Below, piece by piece: positions 7,307 to 15,796 of a stretch of 26,891 nucleotides of DNA. The position numbers and the translations under genes are program-made. This DNA is from H2-BAC3 sp045863035 (GTDB lineage: Bacteria > Bacteroidota > Ignavibacteria > Ignavibacteriales > Ignavibacteriaceae), in the NCBI GenBank assembly GCA_045863035.1, contig BTUV01000033.1, positions 1-26,891 of the forward strand. Direction: 5' to 3'. Positions within the stretch are counted from its first letter, which is position 1; each line of letters starts with the position of its first letter. The notes beneath the pieces are model-generated. The model saw only the letters and a list, made by a program, of their open reading frames with translations, was not told the origin of the DNA and did no database searches.

Positions 7307-9739
7307 CTACGGTATAAGCCGCAGCAGATTTTTATTTTTTGAGAATGAAGCTTTGTCCGTCTTTACTGTCATATACTTCCCTGCGAGCCAGTGTGATGTT
7401 AAATTCTTATAATGATTTGACATACTGTTTCCGCTCTGTCCGCCGGTGGTGATATAATAAAACTGATCGGGCTGAGAGAAATCACAAATAAATCTCATTG
7501 ATGGACCAACCAGATTTTCGAATTCTTTAACTTTGCCGAACGAGTCGTGCTGATAGAAAGGGTATTCAGAAAGATTAAGCGTAGTGCCGTCACCGCCGAG
7601 AGGATGGGGTCCGTCATTTATATAACGATCAAGTAACTCGCTATTTCCTGAAAAGAAATGTTTAAGCGTGAGTGTATGGACCACACCCCATTGCCAGCCG
7701 GAGATGTTCTCACCGTAGCGGTTTTCAAGCCAGTTAAGTGCATCATTAAGACTTTTGCGGATGATATCATCCCTGTTCTCAATCTGCGGGGTTGATATGT
7801 CATCAAAAACCGGAGCCGCCGGATTGTTTATTAATTGAAAAATAATTTTAAGCGGAACATTCGCAATGCGCGCATACTGATTCAAGAGCTCAGAACCAAG
7901 TTCGTCTTTGAGTGTGTTTTCAAAAAACTTGTAGAGAAAAACCGAATAGACAGCCGGAGTCTGGCTCTGCGGTTCAAATGAATAGTCCCAGGCCTCCAGA
8001 AGCACCAGAGACTCCTTCAGATTTATATCCTGAACCTTAACATCATTAAATGCAGCTAAGATATATGGCGTCACTTTTTCAGCGTAAAAAGAGACCCTGT
8101 CATACTGGTAGTTCATAAAGTCCTGCGCACTGTGCTTATCCTTCTCGGTAAGCAGGCGGTTTATCCTTTCAATGCGGCTGCTCGGTTCCCACAATGTTGA
8201 AATGTAATAAGGAGTTGCCTTTGTTCTATTATTTGCAGTGGCTATATACCCCTGAGAGTTGTTAACCGCGAAGGGAAGGTCAGCGAATGGAATATATCCG
8301 TTCCACCGGGTTTTTCCGGTAGTACCATCAAGAATCATTCTTGGATCTCCCCCTCCTCTCACAGGAATACCAGCCCCGGTGTAATATGCAATGTTTCCCT
8401 TTCGGTCACCATAGACAAAGTTTTGTCCGGGTACCTTAAATAATGAGACTGCATTTCTGAATTCATTCAGGTTGCCGGCTTTATTCAGTTTGTAAGCGGC
8501 TAAATATTCATCGGAAATGTCGTTGCCTGTCCATTTCATGGCAATCTCTCTGTCCACAGACAGCTCAGATGAATCAGCAGTATGCGGATGCACTGCTGAG
8601 ACAACCGGACCGAATTCAGTAATATATATACGGAGAAGCTCTGGCTCCTGGTCTTTTACTTTTATTTCAGTATCAATCACGGTAAGGGCTGAGGTATCTC
8701 CGTCAATCACATATCCTTTTCTGTCCTTAGTGAGTTGCACAGAGTAAAAATCTGCATCATCAGCCATTACATTAGTCAGTCCCCAGGCAATTGAATCATT
8801 TTTACCAATCACAACAGCCGGAATACCCGCAAGCGTAACACCTGATACATTCAAGGAACCCGCCCTGATCACAGCCAAATACCATTTACCCGGCTGCTGA
8901 TGGCTCAGATGTGGGTCGCTTGCCAAAATTGCCGCGCCTGACGCTGACCGTGAGGGAGCCACTACCCAGTTATTTGAACCCGCCTGACTTCCTGTTATTC
9001 CGACAAACTCTTTATAATCTTTTACCACATCAAAAAAAGCGAAGTTGTGACCTGATGAAGAATGTATATTAAAAGAGCTTAACATTGGTGCATCTTCAGG
9101 AAAAGACGGAATGACATCGTTACGTTTTTGCTCACCGGCTTTTTCAATAACTCTCGTAAGTGCTATATCCTGCCACCAGGCGATATTCAGTTCCCAAGCC
9201 ATCATGCGCATCATGATTATACTATGAAGCGGCTGCCACTCCTCTGGTAAATAACCTAATATATCAAACTCAACGGGGAGACGGCTTGAATTCAGGCGAA
9301 GATAAGTATTAACTCCTTCCGAATATGCTTCAAGCATCTTTCTGGTTTCATCGGGCGTCTGGTCAAGAATTTTGCGCGCGGTACGTTCAATCCCAACGGT
9401 TCTGAAAAGCTTATCAAATCTTAGTGTTTTTTCTCCGAGTATTTCACTCAGCCGCCCAAGACCCGCTCTGCGACCGAGTTCCATTTGAAACAAACGTTCC
9501 TGTGCATGAAGATAACCAAGTGCATAAGCTGCATCAGTTTCATCAGAGGCCTCTATATATGGAATACCAAGAGAATCAAACCAGATTTGAGTTTCCCCCT
9601 TTAGCCCTTGTGCCTGAACCGTGCCGGAGTAAGAAGGGACTGACTGCTCGAGAATTCCACGAACAATAAATATACCGGGAATAATCAGCAGAACTGCAAC
9701 AATCAGAATTATTAATAAAACCCGCAGCAGTTTCTGCAT
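7307..9739 (-). CDS. Penicillin acylase family (S45) Ntn-hydrolase
   Basis: An 810-aa precursor of the S45 penicillin amidase/acyl-homoserine-lactone acylase family. An N-terminal hydrophobic segment (about residues 4-25) acts as signal peptide or membrane anchor, followed by the alpha-chain. The self-cleavage site is GSNNW with nucleophile Ser255, preceded by a spacer of about 30 residues. The DPHLSH motif (about 275-280) and the GIPAVVIGKNDSIAWGLTN block of the beta-chain follow. Family members act in the periplasm on amide bonds of penicillins, AHL signals or other acylated amines; the substrate cannot be told here. It is the last gene of the ptsN-to-acylase operon, 23 bases after alaA. 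Length and motifs look intact. Confidence 0.93.
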   Translation of the reverse strand: MQKLLRVLLIILIVAVLLIIPGIFIVRGILEQSVPSYSGTVQAQGLKGETQIWFDSLGIPYIEASDETDAAYALGYLHAQERLFQMELGRRAGLGRLSEILGEKTLRFDKLFRTVGIERTARKILDQTPDETRKMLEAYSEGVNTYLRLNSSRLPVEFDILGYLPEEWQPLHSIIMMRMMAWELNIAWWQDIALTRVIEKAGEQKRNDVIPSFPEDAPMLSSFNIHSSSGHNFAFFDVVKDYKEFVGITGSQAGSNNWVVAPSRSASGAAILASDPHLSHQQPGKWYLAVIRAGSLNVSGVTLAGIPAVVIGKNDSIAWGLTNVMADDADFYSVQLTKDRKGYVIDGDTSALTVIDTEIKVKDQEPELLRIYITEFGPVVSAVHPHTADSSELSVDREIAMKWTGNDISDEYLAAYKLNKAGNLNEFRNAVSLFKVPGQNFVYGDRKGNIAYYTGAGIPVRGGGDPRMILDGTTGKTRWNGYIPFADLPFAVNNSQGYIATANNRTKATPYYISTLWEPSSRIERINRLLTEKDKHSAQDFMNYQYDRVSFYAEKVTPYILAAFNDVKVQDINLKESLVLLEAWDYSFEPQSQTPAVYSVFLYKFFENTLKDELGSELLNQYARIANVPLKIIFQLINNPAAPVFDDISTPQIENRDDIIRKSLNDALNWLENRYGENISGWQWGVVHTLTLKHFFSGNSELLDRYINDGPHPLGGDGTTLNLSEYPFYQHDSFGKVKEFENLVGPSMRFICDFSQPDQFYYITTGGQSGNSMSNHYKNLTSHWLAGKYMTVKTDKASFSKNKNLLRLIP

Positions 9740-9762
9740 CAGCAGTCAGTCCTTGATATTAA

Positions 9763-10965
9763 TTAACTATTCTGAAATCTATCGAAATAAGCAGCAATAC
9801 TGCTATATGCCTTCTCAAGTATCTGTTCATTCGGAAGGAATACAACCCTGAAGTGCTGAGTTCCTGGTACCTGTCCGAAACCGCTGCCTGGCACAACTAC
9901 CACTCCCGTCTCCTTGATAAGACCGGAAACAAATTCGGAATCTGGTTTTGTCGTTTCAAGTTTCGGGAATGCATAAAATGCACCTTCGGGAGCGACACAA
10001 GATATTCCTTTAATGCTGTTCAGCATAGATACCGTAAGGTCTCTTCTGCGGGTGAGCTTTTCCATTGCCGCGGCAATATGGCTCTGATCACCCAGCAAAG
10101 CTGAATGAATTCCATACTGCTCCGGGTGATTTGCACTCAGACGGGCGCGCAGTATTTTATTAATCGCTTCGATATACTCAGCAAGCAGTGATTTTTCTCC
10201 GCTGATAATTCCCCACCCGATTCTGAACCCGGGCACAAAATAATTTTTCGAAAGTCCGCCAAAGGTAATGCAGGGAACTTCCTTATCAAGTGAGGCAATG
10301 GAGACATGATGTTTTCCGTCATAGAGCAGTTTATCATATATCTCATCGGCAAAAATCACCAGATTATGCTCTTTGGCAATCTTAATAATTTCGCGCAGTA
10401 TATCTTCAGTATATAACGAACCGGTCGGATTATTCGGATTAATCAGAACAATGGCTCTGGTTTTACTGTTTACTTTCGAACGAATGTCATCAAGATTTGG
10501 CTGCCAGCCGTTGCTTTCATCAAGATAATAGGGATTTTCAATGGCTCTCAGCTTGCTTGCAATAGCAGTATAAAGGGGATAGCCCGGGGTGGGGGTGAGA
10601 ACGTTTTCGTCATCATTCACCAGTGCAGTCAGACATACTTCAATTGCTTCGCTGGCTCCGTGTGTTACAAAAATATCATGGATATTGCTGATTCCTTTAC
10701 GTTCCGCTTCTTTTTCAATGGCATCAACGGCCGCTTTGATTCCTGATGAGGGAGCATATCCGTTTTTATTACCGAGCATTGCTTTGTATGTATCTTCAAC
10801 CAGATGTTTCGGCGGAGCAAAATCATAAAGGTTCGGGTCACCTATATTCAGATAAAGCATTTCCTTGCCGGATTTAGCAACTTGATTGGCGAGGACGACT
10901 ATATCGCGAACTGCATAGGTTATATTTTCTGTCCTGACTGCTGGTTTTATTGTTTTACTGTTCAT
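9763..10965 (-). CDS. alaA: AlaA-like class I/II aminotransferase
   Basis: A fold-type I PLP enzyme, most like AlaA, which makes alanine from pyruvate and glutamate. The PLP lysine is Lys240 (GGLSKNY). NPNNPTG is at 176-182, the PLP-ring Asp207 lies in FADEIYDKLLYD, and the C-terminal FRVVFLPN carries the substrate-binding Arg. The N-terminal YLNIGDPNLYDF and YLDESNGWQPNLDDIRSK blocks match the AlaA subgroup rather than aspartate aminotransferases. The ATG start has a strong Shine-Dalgarno (AGGAGAT). It lies 21 bases after rlmB in the same operon. The substrate call comes from subgroup resemblance and is less certain than the family call. Confidence 0.9.
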   Translation of the reverse strand: MNSKTIKPAVRTENITYAVRDIVVLANQVAKSGKEMLYLNIGDPNLYDFAPPKHLVEDTYKAMLGNKNGYAPSSGIKAAVDAIEKEAERKGISNIHDIFVTHGASEAIEVCLTALVNDDENVLTPTPGYPLYTAIASKLRAIENPYYLDESNGWQPNLDDIRSKVNSKTRAIVLINPNNPTGSLYTEDILREIIKIAKEHNLVIFADEIYDKLLYDGKHHVSIASLDKEVPCITFGGLSKNYFVPGFRIGWGIISGEKSLLAEYIEAINKILRARLSANHPEQYGIHSALLGDQSHIAAAMEKLTRRRDLTVSMLNSIKGISCVAPEGAFYAFPKLETTKPDSEFVSGLIKETGVVVVPGSGFGQVPGTQHFRVVFLPNEQILEKAYSSIAAYFDRFQNS

Positions 10966-10986
10966 ATATATCTCCTGAAAAGATTT

Positions 10987-11733
10987 TTAATCAGTCCGCT
11001 GCCGTCCGGCAGATTTATTCTTCATAATTTCAAAAAGAAGAATTCCGGTGGCCACGGAAACATTTAATGATTGTATTTTTCCCCTCATTGGTATTTTTAC
11101 TCTGAAATCACTCATCTGAAGGAGGAGCCGTCTGACACCTTTTTCCTCATTCCCCATGATGAACGCAATTTTGCCTGAATAATCAAGCTCTGAGTAGTCC
11201 CTGCTTTCATCGAGTGAAGAAGCGCCAATCCAGTAACCGATTTCCTTCAGCTTTTTTATATACTCAGCAAGATTACGCACCGCGCAAACCTGCAGGTGAT
11301 TAAGCGCCCCTGCTGAAACTTTGGAAACAGTTTCATTCAGAGGAGCGGAGTTAAACTTTGTGGTAATGACCATTTTTACCCCCGCGCATTCCGCGGTTCT
11401 GAGTATTGCTCCAAGATTATGCGTATCTTGGATTGAGTCAAGCAGAATTATCACGTCATCCTGTCTTTTGGAAAGCAACTCAAGACATTCATCTTCGTCA
11501 ATCAGACGTTTTTCAGGAGTAAGCGCAACTACCCCCTGATGATTTCCCTCACCCGCCAATTTCTTAAACTTATCCTGATGCAGCTCCTGCCAGGGAAGTT
11601 TTTGTCTGATGACTATCCCCTTTAGTTCATCAATCACATCACCTTTAACGCCTCTCTGGAAATAGATTTTCAGTATATCCTGATTGGACTTTAAAAGTTC
11701 AAGTACCGGTTTTCTGCCGAAAAATTTTGGCAT
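10987..11733 (-). CDS. rlmB: 23S rRNA 2'-O-methyltransferase RlmB-like (SpoU/TrmH family)
   Basis: A 248-aa SPOUT methyltransferase. An N-terminal L30e-like substrate-binding domain (about residues 1-75, starting FFGRKPVLELL) precedes the knotted catalytic domain. SpoU motif 1 is LDSIQDTHNLGAILRTAECAG (about 98-118, with Asn106 and Arg112), motif 2 is MGNEEKGVR (193-201), and motif 3 is IPMRGKIQSLNVSVATG (214-230). RlmB methylates G2251 of 23S rRNA using SAM. The start overlaps the lgt stop by one base (TAATG), with AAGGAAAG as ribosome binding site inside lgt. TrmH-type tRNA methyltransferases share these motifs, but the N-terminal domain favours RlmB. Confidence 0.92.
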   Translation of the reverse strand: MPKFFGRKPVLELLKSNQDILKIYFQRGVKGDVIDELKGIVIRQKLPWQELHQDKFKKLAGEGNHQGVVALTPEKRLIDEDECLELLSKRQDDVIILLDSIQDTHNLGAILRTAECAGVKMVITTKFNSAPLNETVSKVSAGALNHLQVCAVRNLAEYIKKLKEIGYWIGASSLDESRDYSELDYSGKIAFIMGNEEKGVRRLLLQMSDFRVKIPMRGKIQSLNVSVATGILLFEIMKNKSAGRQRTD

Positions 11734-12605
11734 TACTTTCCTTTTTTAACCTTGGCTTTTTTTGCTGACATCCCCTTATACTGTTCAAGCAAAGAACCAA
11801 GCGAAGGAGCCGGCTTCATCATCACAAAAAGAATTCCGCCGCAGAGTATTAATCCGAGCGAGATTAACTGTGCCTCAGAAAGACCAAACATAAGACGCGG
11901 GTTAAGCCGGATGAATTCAACCAAAAATCTGAATAAGCCCGAAAAAATGAGATATATACCAAAGACCTGTCCGGTTTTCCAGTCCTTTTTTAACAGAAAC
12001 CGCAGGAAGAAAAAGAGAGCGGCGGCGGCTAAAAATTCATAAATGGGAGTCGGGTGCAGAGGCGTATCATTCGGTACTAAACCGTTCGGAAAGCCCGCGG
12101 CAATATCCGAACCGGCGAACATATCAATCGGTTTTACAATGCCATTCTCATAATTAACGCCCCAGGGGAGCGATGTCGGGATGCCATAGTCTCCGTCACC
12201 TGCAAGATGGCAGCCGATTCTGCCAATACCATAAGCAAGGGCCAATGAAGGGCTCGTAATATCAGCTACATAAAAGAAATTGATTTTAGTTTTCCGGGTA
12301 TATACAACAATTGCGACAGAAGCGAGTATCAGACCTCCGTAAAAGGTAAGCCCGCCGGGTGAAACCGCCATTTCAACGGGGTCATTAATAAAGGCATGCC
12401 AGTTTTCAACTAAGTGAAGCAGCTTGCTTCCGATAATTCCGAAAATAATTGCAATAAGAGTTATTTCAGTAGCGTAGGCCTTATCAAGCCCGCGCTTTTC
12501 ATAATCATAATTTAGTATCAGATTCGCCGTAATAAATGCAATGCCCAGCATAAGTCCGTAGCTGTAAACGGTGAAAGGACCAATACTGAATAATTCAGGT
12601 AACAT
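11733..12605 (-). CDS. lgt: Prolipoprotein diacylglyceryl transferase
   Basis: Lgt is the inner-membrane enzyme that moves diacylglycerol from phosphatidylglycerol to the lipobox Cys of prolipoproteins. The 290-aa polytopic protein has the SPGGLTFYGG motif (residues 82-91), the signature around AYGIGRIGCHLAGDGDYG (124-141, including the essential Arg), HPTPIYE further on, and FRFLVEFIR near the end of the membrane part. The basic Lys-rich C-terminus (SAKKAKVKKGK) is a cytoplasmic tail. The ATG at 12603-12605 has GAGGAG about 12 bases upstream. It follows the unknown 181-aa gene by 14 bases and overlaps rlmB by one base. The lipoprotein gene at 17904-19184 encodes one possible substrate in this window. 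Confidence 0.96.
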   Translation of the reverse strand: MLPELFSIGPFTVYSYGLMLGIAFITANLILNYDYEKRGLDKAYATEITLIAIIFGIIGSKLLHLVENWHAFINDPVEMAVSPGGLTFYGGLILASVAIVVYTRKTKINFFYVADITSPSLALAYGIGRIGCHLAGDGDYGIPTSLPWGVNYENGIVKPIDMFAGSDIAAGFPNGLVPNDTPLHPTPIYEFLAAAALFFFLRFLLKKDWKTGQVFGIYLIFSGLFRFLVEFIRLNPRLMFGLSEAQLISLGLILCGGILFVMMKPAPSLGSLLEQYKGMSAKKAKVKKGK

Positions 12606-12619
12606 AAAAAAGAAACTCC

Positions 12620-13165
12620 TCAGCCAAAAGTAAATTGTGAGCTATCCGTTTCAAACTGACAGAAAATTCTGTCCTCCCCATCATTTCCGGAGGAAGTTGA
12701 ACGGATTTCAATGGATTTATTATATATATTAAACGCAACCAGCGCGCTGTTAACAGTGCCGTCCTGTTTAACGACATTCACCGTGAAATCTCCGAATAAT
12801 TCTTCAAACCGGAGAAATGATACGGCAGAATAAGAATTTGTATAATAGCTGTTATTAGTACTCAGCCCCAGCAGATTAACGGTAATATGGTCTCTCTGCC
12901 TTTTAACCTTAGTGGTGATCGAATAATTTAGCTGCGAAAAAAGCCGGTACGTGCTCAGCGCAACTGTATAAAACTGTTTTCCGGTAACCTTATCAAAACT
13001 AAAGTAAAACCGGACAAGATACTCAAGATTCGTTTTGCCGAATCGCTTTCTGTCCTCAATCAAAGCGGATTTCCTGGATTCAATATCCGGAGCTTCCTTT
13101 TTTGACTTTATCGCTGTTTTTGCTTTTGGTTTCTTCTTCTCTATAACAACTGCTGATTTAGCCAT
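12620..13165 (-). CDS. Conserved-looking protein of unknown function (181 aa)
   Basis: I do not recognise this family. The N-terminus (residues 1-42) is very basic and low in complexity, with runs such as KKKPKAK and KSKKEAP, and looks disordered or nucleic-acid binding. The rest (about 45-181) is rich in Tyr, Phe, Ser, Thr and Val and reads as mainly beta strands. It has no signal peptide, membrane segment or cysteine cluster (one Cys, in IFCQFE). Its ATG overlaps the 3' end of hisS by 8 bases and lgt starts 14 bases after its stop, so it is firmly inside the operon. That tight fit and normal base use support a real gene. A cytoplasmic RNA- or ribosome-linked role is only a guess from the basic tail and neighbours. 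Confidence 0.8.
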   Translation of the reverse strand: MAKSAVVIEKKKPKAKTAIKSKKEAPDIESRKSALIEDRKRFGKTNLEYLVRFYFSFDKVTGKQFYTVALSTYRLFSQLNYSITTKVKRQRDHITVNLLGLSTNNSYYTNSYSAVSFLRFEELFGDFTVNVVKQDGTVNSALVAFNIYNKSIEIRSTSSGNDGEDRIFCQFETDSSQFTFG

Positions 13166-14429
13166 GCAGATTCTTACTGATAAAAGTTACAATCTGATTC
13201 TGAGGAATTATTTCCTGAGAACTGTTCTTCATATTTTTTATGGTACAGTTCCCCTCCTTTGATTCATCCCCGCCAAGTATAACGACAAAAGACACCTCCA
13301 GCTTATTTGCCTCACGCATCTGAGCTTTCATGCTGCGGCCAAGTATGTCCATCTCCACCGAAAAACCCTCTTCACGCAGCTCTTCTGATACTCTAAATGA
13401 ACCTGCAGCGTTATCACGCTGCAAATTGGCGATATATACCGCCGGACGAGAAGCGTCCTCGAATACAATACCCTCATTCTTTGCCGCCAGAAGAATTCTT
13501 TCAACACCTGCAGCAAACCCGACACCCGGAACGGCTGGTCCGCCCAAATCGCTCACCAGATTATCGTATCTTCCGCCACCGCAAAGCGCACTCTGTGAAC
13601 CGACTTTACCACTGACTATTTCGAAAGTGGTTTTGGTATAATAATCCAGTCCGCGAACAAGCTGATAATCGGGTTGATACGAAATTCCTCTTGAGGAAAG
13701 CATTTCCTCAACCAGGTTAAACTCAGCCCGGCTTTCCTCGTCAAGATATTCGTAAAGAAGCGGTGCACCAGCCATAATTTTTTTATCCTGCTCCTCTTTA
13801 CTGTCGAAGATACGGAGGATATTCGTATGAAACCGTTTCTGGCTTTCAGGGGAAAGTGAACTGAGGTGACCGGTCAAATAGTGGCGGAGTTTTTCCTTGT
13901 ATGTCTCGCGCGCAGCAGAGGTTCCGAGTGAATTAATTTTTATTGTCAGGTCTTGTAATCCAATTTCTTTAAGGATTCCCGCGGCGGAAAGAATAATTTC
14001 ACAATCAGAATAGGGGGAGCTGCTTCCAAGAATCTCTGCTCCGAACTGATGAAACTGCCTCAGCCGACCGGCCTGAGGACGCTCCTGACGGAACATCGGC
14101 GCGAAATAGAATAGTTTGGTTATCTGGCTCTGGCTGAACATCGAGTGCTCAATAAATGCTCTGACCACGGGTGCTGTCATTTCCGGTCGTAACGTAAGTA
14201 GGTCTTCCCCCTTATCACGAAAAGTGTACATCTCTTTGCTGACGATGTCAGTTTCTTCACCAATTCCGCGCGAAAAAAGTGAGGTTGATTCAAATACCGG
14301 GGTTCGTATTTCACGGAAATTATACCGGTTGAAAATCTTTCTTGAGAGTTCCTCAATCCGGTACCAGCCACCAATCTCATCCGGAAGAATATCTTTTGTG
14401 CCGGGTACTGCCTTAATTGACTTACTCAT
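13158..14429 (-). CDS. hisS: Histidyl-tRNA synthetase
   Basis: A class II aminoacyl-tRNA synthetase that charges tRNA-His. The 423-aa length is typical. The N-terminus AVPGTKDILP is characteristic. Motif 1 lies around the first 60 residues. Motif 2 is APMFRQERPQAGRLRQFHQFGAE. The histidine-specific blocks are LVRGLDYYTKTTFE (HisA) and CGGGRYDNL with GVGFAAGVERI (motif 3). The C-terminal anticodon-binding domain begins near PAVYIANL. The start overlaps the ptsN-like stop by ATGA. There is no clear Shine-Dalgarno, so it may depend on translational coupling. Confidence 0.98.
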   Translation of the reverse strand: MSKSIKAVPGTKDILPDEIGGWYRIEELSRKIFNRYNFREIRTPVFESTSLFSRGIGEETDIVSKEMYTFRDKGEDLLTLRPEMTAPVVRAFIEHSMFSQSQITKLFYFAPMFRQERPQAGRLRQFHQFGAEILGSSSPYSDCEIILSAAGILKEIGLQDLTIKINSLGTSAARETYKEKLRHYLTGHLSSLSPESQKRFHTNILRIFDSKEEQDKKIMAGAPLLYEYLDEESRAEFNLVEEMLSSRGISYQPDYQLVRGLDYYTKTTFEIVSGKVGSQSALCGGGRYDNLVSDLGGPAVPGVGFAAGVERILLAAKNEGIVFEDASRPAVYIANLQRDNAAGSFRVSEELREEGFSVEMDILGRSMKAQMREANKLEVSFVVILGGDESKEGNCTIKNMKNSSQEIIPQNQIVTFISKNLHG

Positions 14430-14896
14430 AAATCAAAAAACTTTGCTTCTTCTTCCGCAAAAACCGACCTGATCTCATCGGTGCTCGTTGCCAGACGCAG
14501 TTTTTCCCGGAATTGATCATTGGACATCATCCGTGAAACCCTGCTGAGTATCTTGATATTAAAGCTCACGTTATTTTCCTTCCCGACCATGAGCAAAACC
14601 AGATACACGGGCTGACCATCCAATGAGCTGTAATTAATCGGTTCATCTGATTTACCGAAAGCAATTATCAGATCTGTTACACTGTCAGTCTTGCCGTGCG
14701 GAATTGCAAAATTTTTGCCAACGCCGGTGCTCATTACTTTTTCTCTGTCAAAAACAGATTGCCTGACCTTCTGAAAATCAGTGACGCGGGGGTCATTCTC
14801 TATGAGTTTTAACATTGCATCAATAACCAGGTTTTTATCAGCTACCGGCAATTCAGTCGTAATCAGTTCGGGTGTCAGAAGTTCAGATATTCTCAT
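14426..14896 (-). CDS. ptsN: PTS EIIA (PtsN-like) domain protein
   Basis: A single-domain PTS EIIA of the fructose/mannitol (type 2) class, as in the nitrogen-PTS protein PtsN. The phosphorylated His is in FAIPHGKTD (His69 if counted from the GTG at 14902, His67 from the ATG used here). The preceding MSTGVGKN and following LDGQPVYLVLLMVGKENN are typical. I use the ATG at 14894-14896 because MRISELLTPELI matches usual starts; a GTG two codons earlier is possible. No EIIB, EIIC, HPr or EI gene is nearby, so a regulatory rather than transport role is likely. It opens the seven-gene operon, and its stop overlaps hisS by ATGA. The symbol is by resemblance. Confidence 0.87.
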   Translation of the reverse strand: MRISELLTPELITTELPVADKNLVIDAMLKLIENDPRVTDFQKVRQSVFDREKVMSTGVGKNFAIPHGKTDSVTDLIIAFGKSDEPINYSSLDGQPVYLVLLMVGKENNVSFNIKILSRVSRMMSNDQFREKLRLATSTDEIRSVFAEEEAKFFDL

Positions 14897-14931
14897 GAGC
14901 ACATTGGGTTTTAGGTTAGAATTTTTTAATA

Positions 14932-14937
14932 ATTATA
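14932..14937 (-). promoter_or_regulatory. Possible -10/-7 box before the ptsN-hisS operon
   Basis: TATAAT (in TATAATTATT on the minus strand) lies 35 bases before the ptsN-like ATG. A TTTT sits 19 bases further upstream (14957-14960), a weak match to the -33 TTTG. This is the best candidate I can see for the operon promoter, but AT-rich sequence makes such hits cheap. Confidence 0.3.
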
Positions 14938-15796
14938 GGTGCAAGATACTCAATTTAAAACTTGGAAAAACGGGGTAAATCCCAAAAACTTGAGGGGGAT
15001 ATGAAGTAAAAAGCCGGAATTCTGCACATTTCAAGATTTATAATAAGCCGAATCCTGACCGCTTTTTTTGCCTGAAACTTCTGATAAAACGGGGACTTTT
15101 TAGGGGGTTGGAAACGTGATTCTGATTGCCCCGCCTTGTATCCAAAGAAGCTGCTTACTCTGCACCGCCGGACTCACCCTCAAATCCCCTCTCTGCTGTA
15201 AAACGTAATTCTAACTGTTTTCTGGCATGTGCAGCAACTCATAAATACTTTTTCTAAATCTGCACGGCAAGAAGGTAATTATAATGAGGAGGATTAACGG
15301 ATCAGATTAAATACATTTGTATATACGACACTGTACTCTGACAAGCATCTCCATACTAATTTATTCTCTCCGGAGTAATTCCCCCCTTAATGAGAAAATT
15401 ATTACTTTACCTTAATAATGCAATATCCAAAAAATAGAAGTGAGTCAGTGCAACATCCTATGGGAAATTAGCAGCAGTTTGGGGATATTTCACGCTGCCG
15501 GTGAATCATTCAGCACACCCGGCAACCTCTCCCCATTCCCGTTAAAACCATCAAAGGAAATCACTCGAAGTTAATTAAAATCACAACTCCGCACAGAAGT
15601 TTAATTGCATGCAAAAATCCCTTTTCATCTTTTCTCCCCCTTAAATTGAACACTTGAGAATTACCAGCTATTATGCCGGTTTCATTCAAACCAGCAGCAG
15701 TAAATTTTATGAGAGCCACCAAATAAAACGCCGGACGAATTAACTCGAACCTTTTTTCAGTGCTTGACCCGGCATGCTAATTGGTTAATTGATTTG
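14938..15796. other. Long gene-free intergenic region
   Basis: About 860 bases without a plausible coding frame, tRNA or known RNA that I can recognise. Within it I see an inverted repeat TGCCGG/CCGGCA (15496-15501 and 15519-15524) that encloses the 11-base palindrome TGAATCATTCA (15502-15512). A loose direct repeat also shows (15112-15128 and 15201-15217, 14 of 17 identical). GCCGG/CCGGC arms (15730-15734 and 15769-15773) before a T-rich stretch read leftward could be a weak terminator for the barrel gene. Stops are dense in all frames. It may be a decayed gene or a junction; nothing stronger can be supported. Confidence 0.6.

Noticed and set aside
7291..7345. Bidirectional terminator between mnmA and the acylase gene
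   Set aside because: Only a 4-bp stem (CGGT/GCCG) is seen, and the T-rich stretch at 7330-7340 is not directly behind it. Too weak to call.
14116..14472. 118-aa open frame on the plus strand opposite the start of hisS
   Set aside because: It is antisense to a strongly conserved gene, has no family resemblance or ribosome binding site, and its protein reads as reversed-strand composition. Treated as a shadow frame.
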